Shown in pieces: positions 25,230 to 34,122 of a stretch of 64,000 nucleotides of DNA; positions within the stretch are counted from its first letter, which is position 1, and every line of letters starts with the position of its first letter. The DNA lies in contig NZ_JAJSBI010000010.1 of NCBI RefSeq assembly GCF_021261325.1, positions 62,001-126,000 on the forward strand. Reading direction: 5' to 3'. The position numbers and the translations under genes are program-made. This DNA comes from Streptomyces guryensis. Its GTDB lineage: Bacteria > Actinomycetota > Actinomycetes > Streptomycetales > Streptomycetaceae. The notes below the pieces were generated by a model. The model had not been told where the DNA came from, ran no database searches, and saw nothing but the letters and a program-made list of their open reading frames with translations.

Positions 25230-25825
25230 ACAGCGCGGGGCTCTGCGGCCCGCCGCCGGAACCAGAACGCCGCCGCCACACCCGCCGCCAGGCCGATCAG
25301 ATGGGCCTGCCAGCTGACCCCTGACTGCAAGGGGGAGAGGCCCAGCAGGATCGAGCCGCCCCATATCGCGCCGATCAGCAGCCCGACCAGCACACCCAGC
25401 GGCCGACGCTCCACGAAGCCGCTGACCAGCAGGAAGCCGAAGAGGCCGAAGATCAGACCGGAGGCGCCCGCGGTGTTGGTGTGCGCCGGGGCGACGAGCC
25501 ACACCCCGAGTCCGTCGGCCACGATGACGACCAGGCACAGCGCGGCGAACCGGCGTATCCCACCGAGCGCCGCGAGGAAGCCCATGACCAGCAGCGGCAC
25601 GCTGTTGGCGGCCACATGGGCGAAGCCGAAGTGGATGAACGCGGCGGGGACGACATCCAGCAGCTCGGAGGGTTCGCGCGGTGTGATGCCCAGCCCGTCC
25701 AGCGCATGGCCGCTGAGCACGTCGACCACTTCCAGCAGCCACAGCAGCGCGACCCAGCCCACCATCAGCTTGGCCGCGGCCTTCGCCCGGTCCCCGCGCG
25801 ACCACTCCAGCTCGCTGTCCGACAT
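25220..25825 (-). CDS. Rhomboid-family intramembrane serine protease
   Basis: 201 residues from ATG 25825. Six predicted helices; the catalytic serine is in GASGLIFGLFGFL and the histidine in SWQAHLIGLAAGVAAAF, with HFGFAHVAANSVPLL as the conserved HxxxxHxxxN region. It cleaves membrane-anchored substrates within the bilayer; the substrate is unknown. It is transcribed against the menaquinone genes and divergent from the UbiX-like gene, with about 90 bp between the starts. Confidence 0.92.
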   Translation of the reverse strand: MSDSELEWSRGDRAKAAAKLMVGWVALLWLLEVVDVLSGHALDGLGITPREPSELLDVVPAAFIHFGFAHVAANSVPLLVMGFLAALGGIRRFAALCLVVIVADGLGVWLVAPAHTNTAGASGLIFGLFGFLLVSGFVERRPLGVLVGLLIGAIWGGSILLGLSPLQSGVSWQAHLIGLAAGVAAAFWFRRRAAEPRAVQG

Positions 25826-25917
25826 GGCAACCCCCACTGTCCGCCCGTCCCCGCTTGAAGAACGCCCGAGCCCCCTCGACCGGTTCCCACCCTGCGACGC
25901 CGGATAGGCTCGGTGTT

Positions 25918-26601
25918 GTGAACCCAGCCAAGCCAGGAGAGACGGCGCGTACACCTTGGATCGTAGGGGTGTCCGGCGCCTCCGGCACGCCTTATGCCGC
26001 GTCGGTGCTGCGCGCCCTCCTGGAGGCCGGCGAGAGCGTGGACCTGGTCGTCAGCCGGGCCTCGCGGCTCACGCTGCTGGACGAGACCGGGATCTCGTTC
26101 CGGGACGCCCACTGGCAGGACGACCTGCGGGAATGGCTCGGACGGGGTGCCGAAGGCAAGCCCGGGATCTTCGAGACGGACATCAGCGGGGTGCGGTACT
26201 GGCCGGCCGGGGACCTGGCCGCGGGGCCGTCCTCGGGCTCGTACCCGACCAAGGGCATGCTGATCGTGCCCGCCTCCACCGCCTGCGTGGCCGGTGTCGC
26301 CCTCGGCCTCTCCAAGGACCTGCTCCAGCGCGCGGCGAGCGTCACGCTCAAGGAGCGCCGGCCGCTGGTCGTGACCGTACGGGAGACCCCCTTGAACGGT
26401 CAGACCCTGCGGCACCTCGTCGCGCTCGACGACGCGGGCGCGACCGTGGTGCCCGCCTCGCCCGCCTTCTACGCGGGTGCCACCCACATCCAGGACCTGG
26501 TGGACTTCGTCGCCGGGCGGGTGCTGGACGCGGCAGGCGTCGAGCACGGCCTGTACCGGCGCTGGAACGGCGAACTGGGCGGCGGAAGCGGCGGCCGGTA
26601 G
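25918..26601 (+). CDS. mqnM: Flavin prenyltransferase UbiX-like (MqnM)
   Basis: 227 residues from GTG 25918. UbiX signatures: GVSGASGTPYAASVLRAL for FMN, PASTACVAGVALGLSKDLLQRAASV and TLKERRPLVVTVRETPLN. It prenylates FMN to give the cofactor of MqnL. Position 2.2 kb from mqnL and 0.6 kb before mqnE supports a menaquinone role, although one UbiX can serve several UbiD enzymes. Confidence 0.93.
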   Translation: MNPAKPGETARTPWIVGVSGASGTPYAASVLRALLEAGESVDLVVSRASRLTLLDETGISFRDAHWQDDLREWLGRGAEGKPGIFETDISGVRYWPAGDLAAGPSSGSYPTKGMLIVPASTACVAGVALGLSKDLLQRAASVTLKERRPLVVTVRETPLNGQTLRHLVALDDAGATVVPASPAFYAGATHIQDLVDFVAGRVLDAAGVEHGLYRRWNGELGGGSGGR

Positions 26602-26660
26602 GGGCACGTCGCAGTACCTCTCATCAACTCGGGAATCTTCAGCGGAAGGCATCGAATCGC

Positions 26661-27116
26661 ATGGACGCGGTGGACAGGCAGCTCATCCAGGCCCTGAGGG
26701 AGAACGGCCGGGCCTCGTACGCGGAGCTGGGGCGCCTCGTCGGCCTGTCGGGACCCAGCGTCACCGACCGCATCAACCGGCTGGAGGCGGCCGGTGTCAT
26801 CACCGGCTACCGCGCCACCGTGGACGCCGCCTCGCTCGGCCTCGGCGTCACCGCCCTGATCGGCATCTCGCTGTCCGACGCCGCCGACCACGAGGACGTG
26901 GCCCAGCGGATGAAGGAACTCAGCGAGATCGAGGACTGCTGGTTCATCGCGGGGGACGACTCGTACATGCTCAAGGTGCGGGCGAACGACGTGGACGGTC
27001 TGGAGAGGATCATCCGGCGGCTCAGCGGCACCAAGGGCGTCTCCCGCACCCGTACGACGATCGTGCTCTCCACGAAGTGGGAGAACCGGGTCGGGGAACT
27101 GCCCGAAGAGGTCTAG
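26661..27116 (+). CDS. Lrp/AsnC-family transcriptional regulator
   Basis: 151 residues. N-terminal HTH (MDAVDRQLIQALRENGRASYAELGRLVGLSGPSVTDRINRLEAAGVI) and a C-terminal RAM ligand domain (ALIGISLSDAADHEDVAQRMKELSEIEDCWFIAGDDSYMLKV). It sits between the UbiX-like gene and mqnE and so may control the menaquinone genes; its ligand is unknown. The 76-bp spacer to mqnE repeats GTCGGAGAA-like units. Confidence 0.92.
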   Translation: MDAVDRQLIQALRENGRASYAELGRLVGLSGPSVTDRINRLEAAGVITGYRATVDAASLGLGVTALIGISLSDAADHEDVAQRMKELSEIEDCWFIAGDDSYMLKVRANDVDGLERIIRRLSGTKGVSRTRTTIVLSTKWENRVGELPEEV

Positions 27117-27192
27117 TCGTACGGTTGTCGAAGTCGTCGGAGAAAAACGTCGGTGCCGTCGGAGATCGGTGTCGCCGGAGAAGGGTGTGGGC

Positions 27193-28356
27193 ATGGACGT
27201 CGGGCTCAAGCGCGACCTGGAGGACAAGGTCAGGGCCGGTGAACGGCTGACCCGCGAGGACGGCATCGCGCTCTACGAGTCGGACGACCTGGCGTGGCTC
27301 GGCGGCCTCGCCCACGAGGTGCGCACGCGCAAGAACGGTGACGTGGTCCATTTCAACGTCAACCGCCACCTCAACATGACCAACGTCTGCACCGCCTCCT
27401 GCGCCTACTGCTCCTTCCAGCGCAAGCCGGGCGAGAAGGACGCGTACACGATGCGCATCGAGGAGGCGGTGAAGCTCGCCAAGGCGATGGAGGGCGAGAA
27501 CCTCACCGAGCTGCACATCGTCAACGGGCTGCACCCGAACCTGCCGTGGCGCTACTACCCGCGCTCGCTGCGGGAGCTGAAGGCCGCCCTGCCGAACGTC
27601 TCGCTCAAGGCGTTCACGGCGACGGAGATCCACCACTTCGAGACGATCTCCGGGCTGAGCGCGAGCGAGATCCTGGACGAACTGATCGACGCGGGCCTGG
27701 AGTCCCTCACCGGCGGCGGCGCCGAGATCTTCGACTGGGAGGTCCGGCAGCACATCGTCGACCACCGCACCCACTGGGAGGACTGGTCGCGCATCCACCG
27801 CCTGGCGCACGAGAAGGGTCTGAAGACCCCGTGCACCATGCTGTACGGCCACATCGAGGAGCCGCGGCACCGCGTCGACCACGTGCTGCGCCTGCGCGAG
27901 CTCCAGGACGAGACCGGCGGCTTCCAGGTCTTCATCCCGCTGCGGTACCAGCACGACTTCGTGGACATGAAGGACGGGAAGGTCCGCAACCGCCTTCAGG
28001 CGCAGACGCAGATGGCGACCGGCGCGGAGGCCCTGAAGACCTTCGCGGTCTCCCGGCTGCTGTTCGACAACGTCCCGCACGTCAAGGTCTTCTGGGTCAT
28101 GCACGGCGTCCAGACCGCGCAGCTCGCCCTCCAGCACGGTGCGGACGACATGGACGGCTCGGTCGTCGAGTACAAGATCACTCACGACGCGGACAACTAC
28201 GGCACGCCGAACAAGCTGACCCGTGAGGATCTGCTGGACCTGATCCGGGACGCGGGGTTCCGGCCGGTGGAGCGGAACACCCGGTACGAGATCATTCGGG
28301 AGTACGACGGTCCTGACGCGGCTCGTCGGGAGTCGCCGCAGCCGATGCGGGTGTGA
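27193..28356 (+). CDS. mqnE: Aminofutalosine synthase (radical SAM)
   Basis: 387 residues from ATG 27193. It joins 3-[(1-carboxyvinyl)oxy]benzoate and the adenosyl radical of SAM to make aminofutalosine or its equivalent. The radical SAM cluster motif CTASCAYC lies near residue 68-75 with downstream GLHPNLPW, SLKAFTATEIHHF and LLFDNVPHVKVFWVMHG, all typical of MqnE. The product of mqnA is its substrate. Confidence 0.96.
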   Translation: MDVGLKRDLEDKVRAGERLTREDGIALYESDDLAWLGGLAHEVRTRKNGDVVHFNVNRHLNMTNVCTASCAYCSFQRKPGEKDAYTMRIEEAVKLAKAMEGENLTELHIVNGLHPNLPWRYYPRSLRELKAALPNVSLKAFTATEIHHFETISGLSASEILDELIDAGLESLTGGGAEIFDWEVRQHIVDHRTHWEDWSRIHRLAHEKGLKTPCTMLYGHIEEPRHRVDHVLRLRELQDETGGFQVFIPLRYQHDFVDMKDGKVRNRLQAQTQMATGAEALKTFAVSRLLFDNVPHVKVFWVMHGVQTAQLALQHGADDMDGSVVEYKITHDADNYGTPNKLTREDLLDLIRDAGFRPVERNTRYEIIREYDGPDAARRESPQPMRV

Positions 28357-28377
28357 CGGTTCCAGGTTGTTCTTCGG

Positions 28378-28442
28378 CCGCGGGTGCGTGGGGGCTGGTC
28401 GCGCCCCGCGGCGGAGCCGCAAAAGGAACGCGGTCCCGCGCC
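28378..28442 (-). repeat. Interspersed Streptomyces intergenic repeat, copy B
   Basis: Read on the minus strand it has GCGGCTCCGCCGCGGGGCGC then GACCAGCCCCCACGCACCCG, matching copy C (33861-33930) in its GCGGCTCCGCCGCG palindrome and the following GACCAGCC-type sequence. It fills the gap between mqnE and the UdgX gene. Confidence 0.7.
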
Positions 28443-28465
28443 CCCAGGTGGGGTACCCGGGGCGC

Positions 28466-29113
28466 ATGGCTACGAAGGCACCCGAGGCCGCCTATAGCGC
28501 CGAACCGTTTCTCCCCGAACGTGGCGGGCTCTCCTCCCTGCGCAAGGCTGCGGCCGAGTGCAGGGGGTGCCCCCTGCACCGCGCCGCCACGCAGACCGTG
28601 TTCGGCGCGGGTGCCGCGCACGCGCGCGTGATGCTCGTCGGGGAGCAGCCAGGGGACCAGGAGGACCGCCAGGGGAAGCCGTTCGTCGGCCCGGCGGGCA
28701 AGCTGCTCGACCGGGCTCTCGCCGAGGCCCGCCTGGATCCCGCGGACGCGTACGTCACGAACGCCGTCAAGCACTTCAAGTTCACCCGGGCCGAGCCCCG
28801 CAAGCGCCGTATCCACAAGGCGCCGAGCCTGCGGGAGATGACGGCGTGCGGGCCGTGGCCGGCCGCCGAGCTGGCGGTGGTCGAACCCGAGCTGATCGTG
28901 GTGCTGGGGGCCACCGCCGGGAAGGCGCTGCTGGGCTCCTCGTTCCGGGTCACGCAGGTGCGCGGGACGGTCCTGGAGGAGGAGATCCACGGCAGGCGGG
29001 AGCGCCTGGTGCCGACCGTGCACCCCTCGGCCGTCCTGCGGGCGGACGACAGGGAGGCGGCCTACCGGGGCCTCGTCTCGGATCTGGAGGTGGCGGCGCG
29101 GGCGCTGTCGTAA
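28466..29113 (+). CDS. udgX: UdgX-type uracil-DNA glycosylase
   Basis: 215 residues from ATG 28466. A family-4-like UDG with [4Fe-4S] cysteines in ECRGCPLHR and MTACGPW, the water-activation loop GEQPGDQEDRQGKPFVGPAG, and HPSAVLR. The insert KRRIHKAPS gives the UdgX hallmark His117. Known UdgX proteins excise uracil and stay covalently attached to the resulting abasic DNA through that histidine. The gene has no repair partners nearby. Its 5' flank is an intergenic repeat. Confidence 0.93.
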   Translation: MATKAPEAAYSAEPFLPERGGLSSLRKAAAECRGCPLHRAATQTVFGAGAAHARVMLVGEQPGDQEDRQGKPFVGPAGKLLDRALAEARLDPADAYVTNAVKHFKFTRAEPRKRRIHKAPSLREMTACGPWPAAELAVVEPELIVVLGATAGKALLGSSFRVTQVRGTVLEEEIHGRRERLVPTVHPSAVLRADDREAAYRGLVSDLEVAARALS

Positions 29114-29129
29114 TGCGTACCATTGTCCG

Positions 29130-29654
29130 GTGCCCCTTACCTTCACTCTCGACCCCGCCGTCACTCCCGCCCTGCGCGACGGGATCCTCGACCTGTGGGC
29201 CGACGTCTCGAACGCGGGCGGCTCGGTCGGCTTCGTACCGCCGGTCACGGCCGAGGAGATACGGCCGGAGCTCGTGAAGCACCTCGTCGCGATGGCGGAG
29301 GGGCGGACCCGGCTGCTGGTCGGCCTGGACGAGTCCGGCGCGGTCGCGGCCACCGCCTTCTTCAGCTTCAACACCCACCGGCTGATGACGCACTGGGTAT
29401 GGCTGTACACGGTGATGGTGCACCCCCGTCACCAGGGCAGGGGATACGGCCGGGACCTCCTCGCCGCCGCCGAGGGCGCGGCCCGCGGCTTCGACGGCAT
29501 CGACGCGATCCGGCTCACCTGCCGCGGCGGGAACGGCCTGGAGCGGTTCTACGGCTCCTGCGGCTACAAGGAGGTCGGACGGGTCCCGGACGCCATCCGC
29601 GTCGCCCCGGACGACTACCGCGACGACGTCTTCATGCTGCTCCCGCTGGGCTGA
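29130..29654 (+). CDS. GNAT-family N-acetyltransferase
   Basis: 174 residues, GTG start. The acetyl-CoA loop is VHPRHQGRGYGRDLLAAA, preceded by WVWLYTVM and followed by GGNGLERFYGSCGYKEVGRVPDAIRV. Substrate unknown. The sequence TAATGCGTACCATTGT ends a few bases before the GTG, so it might be transcribed as a leaderless mRNA. It is 17 bp after UdgX. Confidence 0.88.
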   Translation: MPLTFTLDPAVTPALRDGILDLWADVSNAGGSVGFVPPVTAEEIRPELVKHLVAMAEGRTRLLVGLDESGAVAATAFFSFNTHRLMTHWVWLYTVMVHPRHQGRGYGRDLLAAAEGAARGFDGIDAIRLTCRGGNGLERFYGSCGYKEVGRVPDAIRVAPDDYRDDVFMLLPLG

Positions 29655-29774
29655 GAACGGTGAACAAAGGCCGTGCGGCCTGGCACACCCCCCTGCAAGA
29701 TCGGGTCCCGGGCGTGCTTCACTGGACGGTGCCCTTTGGGAATGTTCGTACCGTTGACGGAAGAGTGGATTGAG

Positions 29775-30083
29775 ATGCTCCGCTACACGCTGATGCGCCT
29801 CGGGATCTTCGCGGGCTGCTTCGTGGTCGTCTGGGGCCTCGTCTACTCCGGCATCGTCCCGCGCGGCTACGGCGCCTCCAACTTCATGTGGCTCTGTCTG
29901 CTGGCGCTGGTGATCTCCGCCCCCATCAGCTTCGTCGTCCTGCGCAGGGAGCGCGACCGCGCCTCCGTGAAGGTCGTCGAGCGGGTGGACCGGATGAAGG
30001 CCGGCTTCGCGGCGAACGCCGCCCAGGAGGACGAGGCGGACGACGCGAGCCGCGCGCAGGGCCAGGCACCCCAGGCTTCCTAG
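29775..30083 (+). CDS. DUF4229-type small membrane protein
   Basis: 102 residues from ATG 29775. Two helices (RLGIFAGCFVVVWGLVYSG and NFMWLCLLALVISAPISFVVL), then LRRERDRASVKVVERVDRMKAGFAANAAQEDEADDA, the pattern of the actinobacterial DUF4229 family. Function unknown. Short acidic C-terminal tail. Confidence 0.85.
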   Translation: MLRYTLMRLGIFAGCFVVVWGLVYSGIVPRGYGASNFMWLCLLALVISAPISFVVLRRERDRASVKVVERVDRMKAGFAANAAQEDEADDASRAQGQAPQAS

Positions 30084-30121
30084 CGGGGTTGAGGGGGCCT
30101 GCTCCCAATTACCCTTGCCCC

Positions 30122-30772
30122 ATGGGTGCCGTGAAGACCAAGCGCATGCCGCGGGCGGTCCGTGAGCAGCAGATGATGGACGCCGCCGTGCGCACCTTCG
30201 GGCAGCGTGGGTACATGGCCGCGTCGATGGACGAGATCGCCGAACTGGCGGGCGTGTCCAAGCCGTTGGTGTACCTGTACCTGAATTCGAAGGAAGACCT
30301 GTTCACGGCCTGCATCCGCCGGGAGGCGACGGCGCTCGTCGAGGCGGTCCGGACCGGTGTCGTGCCCGATCTGCCCGCCGACCGCCAGCTGTGGGAAGGG
30401 CTGCGGGCGTTCTTCACGCACACCGCGCAGAACCCGGACGGCTGGGCGGTGCTGCACCTTCAGGCCCGTACCCGCGAACCCTTCGCGGCCGAGGTCACCG
30501 CGATGCGCGAGGAGATCGTCGCGTTCGTGACGCAGCTCATCGTCGTGGCGGCCAGGGAGGCGCACCGGGATCCGAACCTCCCCGAGCGGGAGGTCGCCGG
30601 GCTCGCCGAGGCCCTGGTCGGCGCCGCCGAGTCCCTCGCCGCCTGGGCCAACGCCACCCCGGGCGCCTCGGCCCGGCAGGCCGCGGCCACCCTCATGAAC
30701 TTCGCCTGGGCGGGCCTGGGCAACCTCATGGAGGGACGGCCCTGGTCGCCGCCGGCCACGCAGGAGTCATGA
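30122..30772 (+). CDS. TetR/AcrR-family regulator
   Basis: 216 residues from ATG 30122. The HTH is REQQMMDAAVRTFGQRGYMAASMDEIAELAGVSKPLVYLYLNSKEDLF; the rest is an all-helical ligand and dimer domain. Its end overlaps the convergent MaoC-like gene by six bases. The nearby fatty acid genes (MaoC-like enzyme and two acyl-CoA synthetases) are plausible targets, by location only. Confidence 0.93.
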   Translation: MGAVKTKRMPRAVREQQMMDAAVRTFGQRGYMAASMDEIAELAGVSKPLVYLYLNSKEDLFTACIRREATALVEAVRTGVVPDLPADRQLWEGLRAFFTHTAQNPDGWAVLHLQARTREPFAAEVTAMREEIVAFVTQLIVVAAREAHRDPNLPEREVAGLAEALVGAAESLAAWANATPGASARQAAATLMNFAWAGLGNLMEGRPWSPPATQES

Positions 30773-31627
30773 CGTGGCGTCAGCCGCCCCGAGGCCGCTG
30801 ACGCTTCCGCTCAGATGGACGCGGTCCCCGCTCCCGCGCAGCTCGAACCGGCCCCCGTCCGCCGCATACGTCACCGTCCCCGGCAGCAGCACCGGCGCCC
30901 TGAACCGCGCCTCCACCCGGGCGCGTTCGGGCACCCCGTGCGCGGCGAGGCAGCGGGCCACCGTCCACATGCCGTGCGCGATGGCGCGGGGGAAGCCGAA
31001 GAGGCGGGCGGTGAGCGGGTGCAGATGGATGGGGTTGCGGTCGCCGGACGCGGCGCCGTACCGCCGCCCGACGTCGGCGGCCAGCCGCCACTCGGCGACA
31101 GCGGGCAGCCGTTCCCGGTCGTCCCCGGTCGCCCCGCCGGAATGCTGCGTCCGGTGCCGCGCCAGATACGTGCTCCGCGACTCCCATACGACGTCGCCGT
31201 CGGCCCGCATCTCCGTGATCACCGAGGCCTCGGTGCCGCGCCGATGCGGCTCCAGCCCGCCCACGTGCACGGAGAGTTCGTACTCCCCGGTCGCCGCGGG
31301 CGCCCGCCGCTGCGTGATCTCGATCGACGTGTGGACCAGGCCGAGCAGCGGCAGCGGGAAGCCCCGGGCGCTCATCAGCCGCATGGCCAGCGGGAAGCCC
31401 AGCACATGCGGGTAGGTCGCCGGCAGCGCGTCGTCGCCGGTCGCGAAGCCGCACACCCGCTCGTACGCCGCCAGCCGCGCCAGGTCGATGCGCAGTCCGG
31501 GCAGGACGAGCCGGCTGCGGGGGAAGTCGGCGTCCGGGCGCGGGCGTTTGAAGGGGGACAGCAGGGCACCGCGGGCCAGCAGGGGCGCGAGGGCGGGGGC
31601 ACCGGGCAGGACGACGGGCATCGACAT
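30767..31627 (-). CDS. MaoC-like hydratase/dehydratase
   Basis: 286 residues. Two hot-dog halves: an N-terminal degenerate one and a C-terminal MaoC domain with the hydratase motif YGAASGDRNPIHLHP, where Asp and His are the catalytic pair, followed by GFPRAIAHGMWTV. It probably hydrates or dehydrates a 3-hydroxyacyl thioester. It is divergent from the acyl-CoA synthetase gene with a 288-bp promoter region between. Confidence 0.88.
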   Translation of the reverse strand: MSMPVVLPGAPALAPLLARGALLSPFKRPRPDADFPRSRLVLPGLRIDLARLAAYERVCGFATGDDALPATYPHVLGFPLAMRLMSARGFPLPLLGLVHTSIEITQRRAPAATGEYELSVHVGGLEPHRRGTEASVITEMRADGDVVWESRSTYLARHRTQHSGGATGDDRERLPAVAEWRLAADVGRRYGAASGDRNPIHLHPLTARLFGFPRAIAHGMWTVARCLAAHGVPERARVEARFRAPVLLPGTVTYAADGGRFELRGSGDRVHLSGSVSGLGAADATS

Positions 31628-31842
31628 TCCGAAAACTCCCCACGGGCGCTCTGCTTGGTCTGCTTACTCCGGAGTCAGGTTACCCGAGGTAAGGCCAGGT
31701 GGGGGCAGGTCAGAAGATGAAAAATGTTCACCATGCCGTCCGGTAGGGCCTTATCGGCAAGAAAGGCCACGAGATTGCACATCCCCGACGCATCCCCGAC
31801 GCCGGACCACCTTGGAACCCACACCGGCTCATCACGGGCGCG

Positions 31843-31906
31843 CCGTACGATCACCTCCCCTTGACCTGCGGTAACTCCCCCGCAGGGCAGCTCTGGTGAA
31901 CGTCTG
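31843..31906 (+). promoter_or_regulatory. Conserved upstream block of the first acyl-CoA synthetase
   Basis: CCGTACGATC, then TGCGGTAAC, then CTGGTGAACGTCT appear in this order here and, with similar spacing, upstream of the paralog at 34002-34055. Shared order and spacing suggest a duplicated promoter/operator. No established regulator consensus was matched. Confidence 0.6.
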
Positions 31907-31915
31907 GAGTCGCCC

Positions 31916-33865
31916 GTGTCCACCTCGCAGCCGTCCGCGCCCGCCGCCGTCCACGCCACGACGTACGACGGCACGCCGGTTCTCGTGGAGCCCGTGATCC
32001 GGCGGCTGGACGGGGCGGTGCGCGAGGTCTCCGTGCCGCCCTTCGTCCCGCCGGTGACCTACGGCTCGCTCGCCGACCTGCCCTTCGACAACGCGCGCAT
32101 CGCGCCCGACGACAAGGTGCTCAGCCGCCGCACCGAGTCGGGCCCGTGGGCGGACGTGACGGCGGCCGACTTCGCCGACGAGGTGCTGGCGGTGGCGAAA
32201 GGGCTGATCGCCGCGGGGCTGGCACCGGGGGACCGTATCGCCGTGATGGCGCGGACGATCTACGAGTGGACGCTCCTCGACTTCGCCGCATGGGCCGCCG
32301 GCCTGGTCACCGTCCCGATCTACCCCACATCCTCCGTCTTCCAGACCCGGTGGATCCTCCAGGACTCCGGCGCGGTGGCCCTGGTGACGGAGACCCCCGG
32401 GCAGGCGGCGGCCCTCGGCCCCGAACTCGACCGGGTGCCGGACCTGCGGCACCTCTGGGTCATCGAGAAGGGCCATGTGGAGCGGCTGGCGGAGCGGGGC
32501 GTCCAGGTGCCGGACCAGGAAGTGGACGTACGGCGCGGGATGCTGAGCCCCGACACGCTCGCCACCGTCGTCTACACCTCGGGCACGACGGGCCGCCCCA
32601 AAGGCTGCGCGATCACGCACGGCAATTTCTTCGCCGAGGTCGACAACGCCATCGAGCTCCTCTACCCGGTGTTCCGGTCCCGGACCAGCGAAGAGGCGTC
32701 CATCCTGCACTTCCTGCCCATGTCGCACATCTTCGGCCGCATGGTGGCGGTCGCCTGCATACGGGCCCGGGTGCGGCTGGGCCACGCGCCGAGCCTGAAG
32801 TCGGAGGATCTCCTCCCCGACCTGGCGAGCTTCCGCCCGACCTGCCTCGTCGCCATCCCGTACATGCTGGAGAAGGTGTTCAACGTGGCTCGTGCGAAGG
32901 CCGAGACCGGCGGCCGGGCCACCTCCTTCGACCGCGCGGCCGGCGTGGCCCGCCGGTACGGGGAGGCGACGGAGGCCCGCCACGCCGGCACGGGTCCCGG
33001 CCCGAGCGCCGCGCTGAAGGCCGCCCGCACCTTCTACGACCCGCTCGTCTACCGCCGTATCCGGGGCGCCATGGGTGGCAGGGTCCGCTACATGATCTGC
33101 GGCGGCTCCCCGCTGGGCCGCCGGCTGGCCGCGTTCTACGCCGGGGCGGGCATAGAGATCTACGAGGGCTACGGCCTCACGGAGGTGACCGGCGCCTCCA
33201 CCGTGACCCCGCCCCTCAAACCCCGCCTGGGCACGGTGGGCTGGCCCCTGCCGGGAACGAAGGTCCGTATCGCCGCCGACGGCGAGATCCTGCTGGCCGG
33301 CGACCACGTCCTGCGCGGCTACTGGGACCCGAACGCGGGCGGCATCGTCCCGGCGACCGTCGACGGCTGGCTGGCCACCGGCGACATCGGCCGCCTGGAC
33401 GAGGAGGGCTACCTCTACATCACCGGCCGGAAGAAGGAACTGCTGATCACGGCGGGCGGCAAGAGCGTCGCCCCGGCCCCGCTGGAGAACTGGCTCCGCG
33501 CCCACCCCCTGATCTCCCAGGTCATGGTCGTCGGCGACGCCCGGCCCTACGTCGGCGCCCTGGTCACCCTGGACATGGAGGGCGTCAGCCACTGGCGCCG
33601 GATGCACGGCAAGTACCCCGTCCCGGCCCAACTGCTCCTGGACGACGACGACTTGAGGCAGGTCCTGCAGCGAGCGGTGAACGAGGCCAACAAACTGGTC
33701 TCCCGCCCGGAGTCCATCCGCCGCTTCACCATCCTCCCGGTCGACTTCACGGAGGAGGCGGGACATCTGACCCCGTCGATGAAGCTGAAGAGAGAAGCGA
33801 TAGCGGAGGAGTTCGCCACACAGATCGAGCAGCTCTATGACCCCGCGGGTGCAGGAGCGCCCTGA
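31916..33865 (+). CDS. fadD: Long-chain fatty acid-CoA ligase, paralog 1
   Basis: 649 residues, GTG start. AMP-forming adenylation enzyme of the FadD15 type: P-loop-like YTSGTTGRPKGC at residues 220-231, EGYGLTEVTGAST as the A5 motif, GDIGRLDEEGYLYITGRKKELLITAGGK as the A7-A8 hinge and lysine region. It activates long fatty acids to acyl-CoA for beta-oxidation or lipid synthesis. It is next to a second copy at 34123. A 198-bp internal tract (32231-32428) differs from the paralog at only five bases by eye, well above the surrounding similarity. Confidence 0.92.
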   Translation: MSTSQPSAPAAVHATTYDGTPVLVEPVIRRLDGAVREVSVPPFVPPVTYGSLADLPFDNARIAPDDKVLSRRTESGPWADVTAADFADEVLAVAKGLIAAGLAPGDRIAVMARTIYEWTLLDFAAWAAGLVTVPIYPTSSVFQTRWILQDSGAVALVTETPGQAAALGPELDRVPDLRHLWVIEKGHVERLAERGVQVPDQEVDVRRGMLSPDTLATVVYTSGTTGRPKGCAITHGNFFAEVDNAIELLYPVFRSRTSEEASILHFLPMSHIFGRMVAVACIRARVRLGHAPSLKSEDLLPDLASFRPTCLVAIPYMLEKVFNVARAKAETGGRATSFDRAAGVARRYGEATEARHAGTGPGPSAALKAARTFYDPLVYRRIRGAMGGRVRYMICGGSPLGRRLAAFYAGAGIEIYEGYGLTEVTGASTVTPPLKPRLGTVGWPLPGTKVRIAADGEILLAGDHVLRGYWDPNAGGIVPATVDGWLATGDIGRLDEEGYLYITGRKKELLITAGGKSVAPAPLENWLRAHPLISQVMVVGDARPYVGALVTLDMEGVSHWRRMHGKYPVPAQLLLDDDDLRQVLQRAVNEANKLVSRPESIRRFTILPVDFTEEAGHLTPSMKLKREAIAEEFATQIEQLYDPAGAGAP

Positions 33866-33930
33866 AGGGGCGCGGGGCTGTATCGATACGCGGCTCCGCC
33901 GCGTGAGCGTGATCAGCCACGACGGCGCGT
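33861..33930 (+). repeat. Interspersed Streptomyces intergenic repeat, copy C
   Basis: Starts inside the end of the ligase gene: CCTGAAGGGGCGCGGGGCTG, then TATCGATACGCGGCTCCGCC, then GCGTGAGCGTGATCAGCC. This is the longest form of the family in the window; the inner palindrome is GCGGCTCCGCCGC. It lies between the two acyl-CoA synthetase genes, where it could have given homology for duplication. Confidence 0.75.
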
Positions 33931-34001
33931 CAGACGACAAACCACGGCACAACCCCACCCCAAAACCCCCGGAGGGCCCGCACCAACTCGACACGCCGGC
34001 C

Positions 34002-34055
34002 CCGTACGATCGCCGTTCTAACCCGCGGTAACCCCGAAGCCGCACACCGCTGGTG
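34002..34055 (+). promoter_or_regulatory. Conserved upstream block of the second acyl-CoA synthetase
   Basis: CCGTACGATC, CGCGGTAAC and CTGGTGAACGTCT occur in the same order as at 31843-31906. Here the start codon is about 68 bp further downstream rather than 10 bp. Confidence 0.6.
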
Positions 34056-34122
34056 AACGTCTCGGTACGCGCAGTACGTACAACAGCAGAGCGGAACCGA
34101 GCTGCACGCCCCAGGAGCTGCC

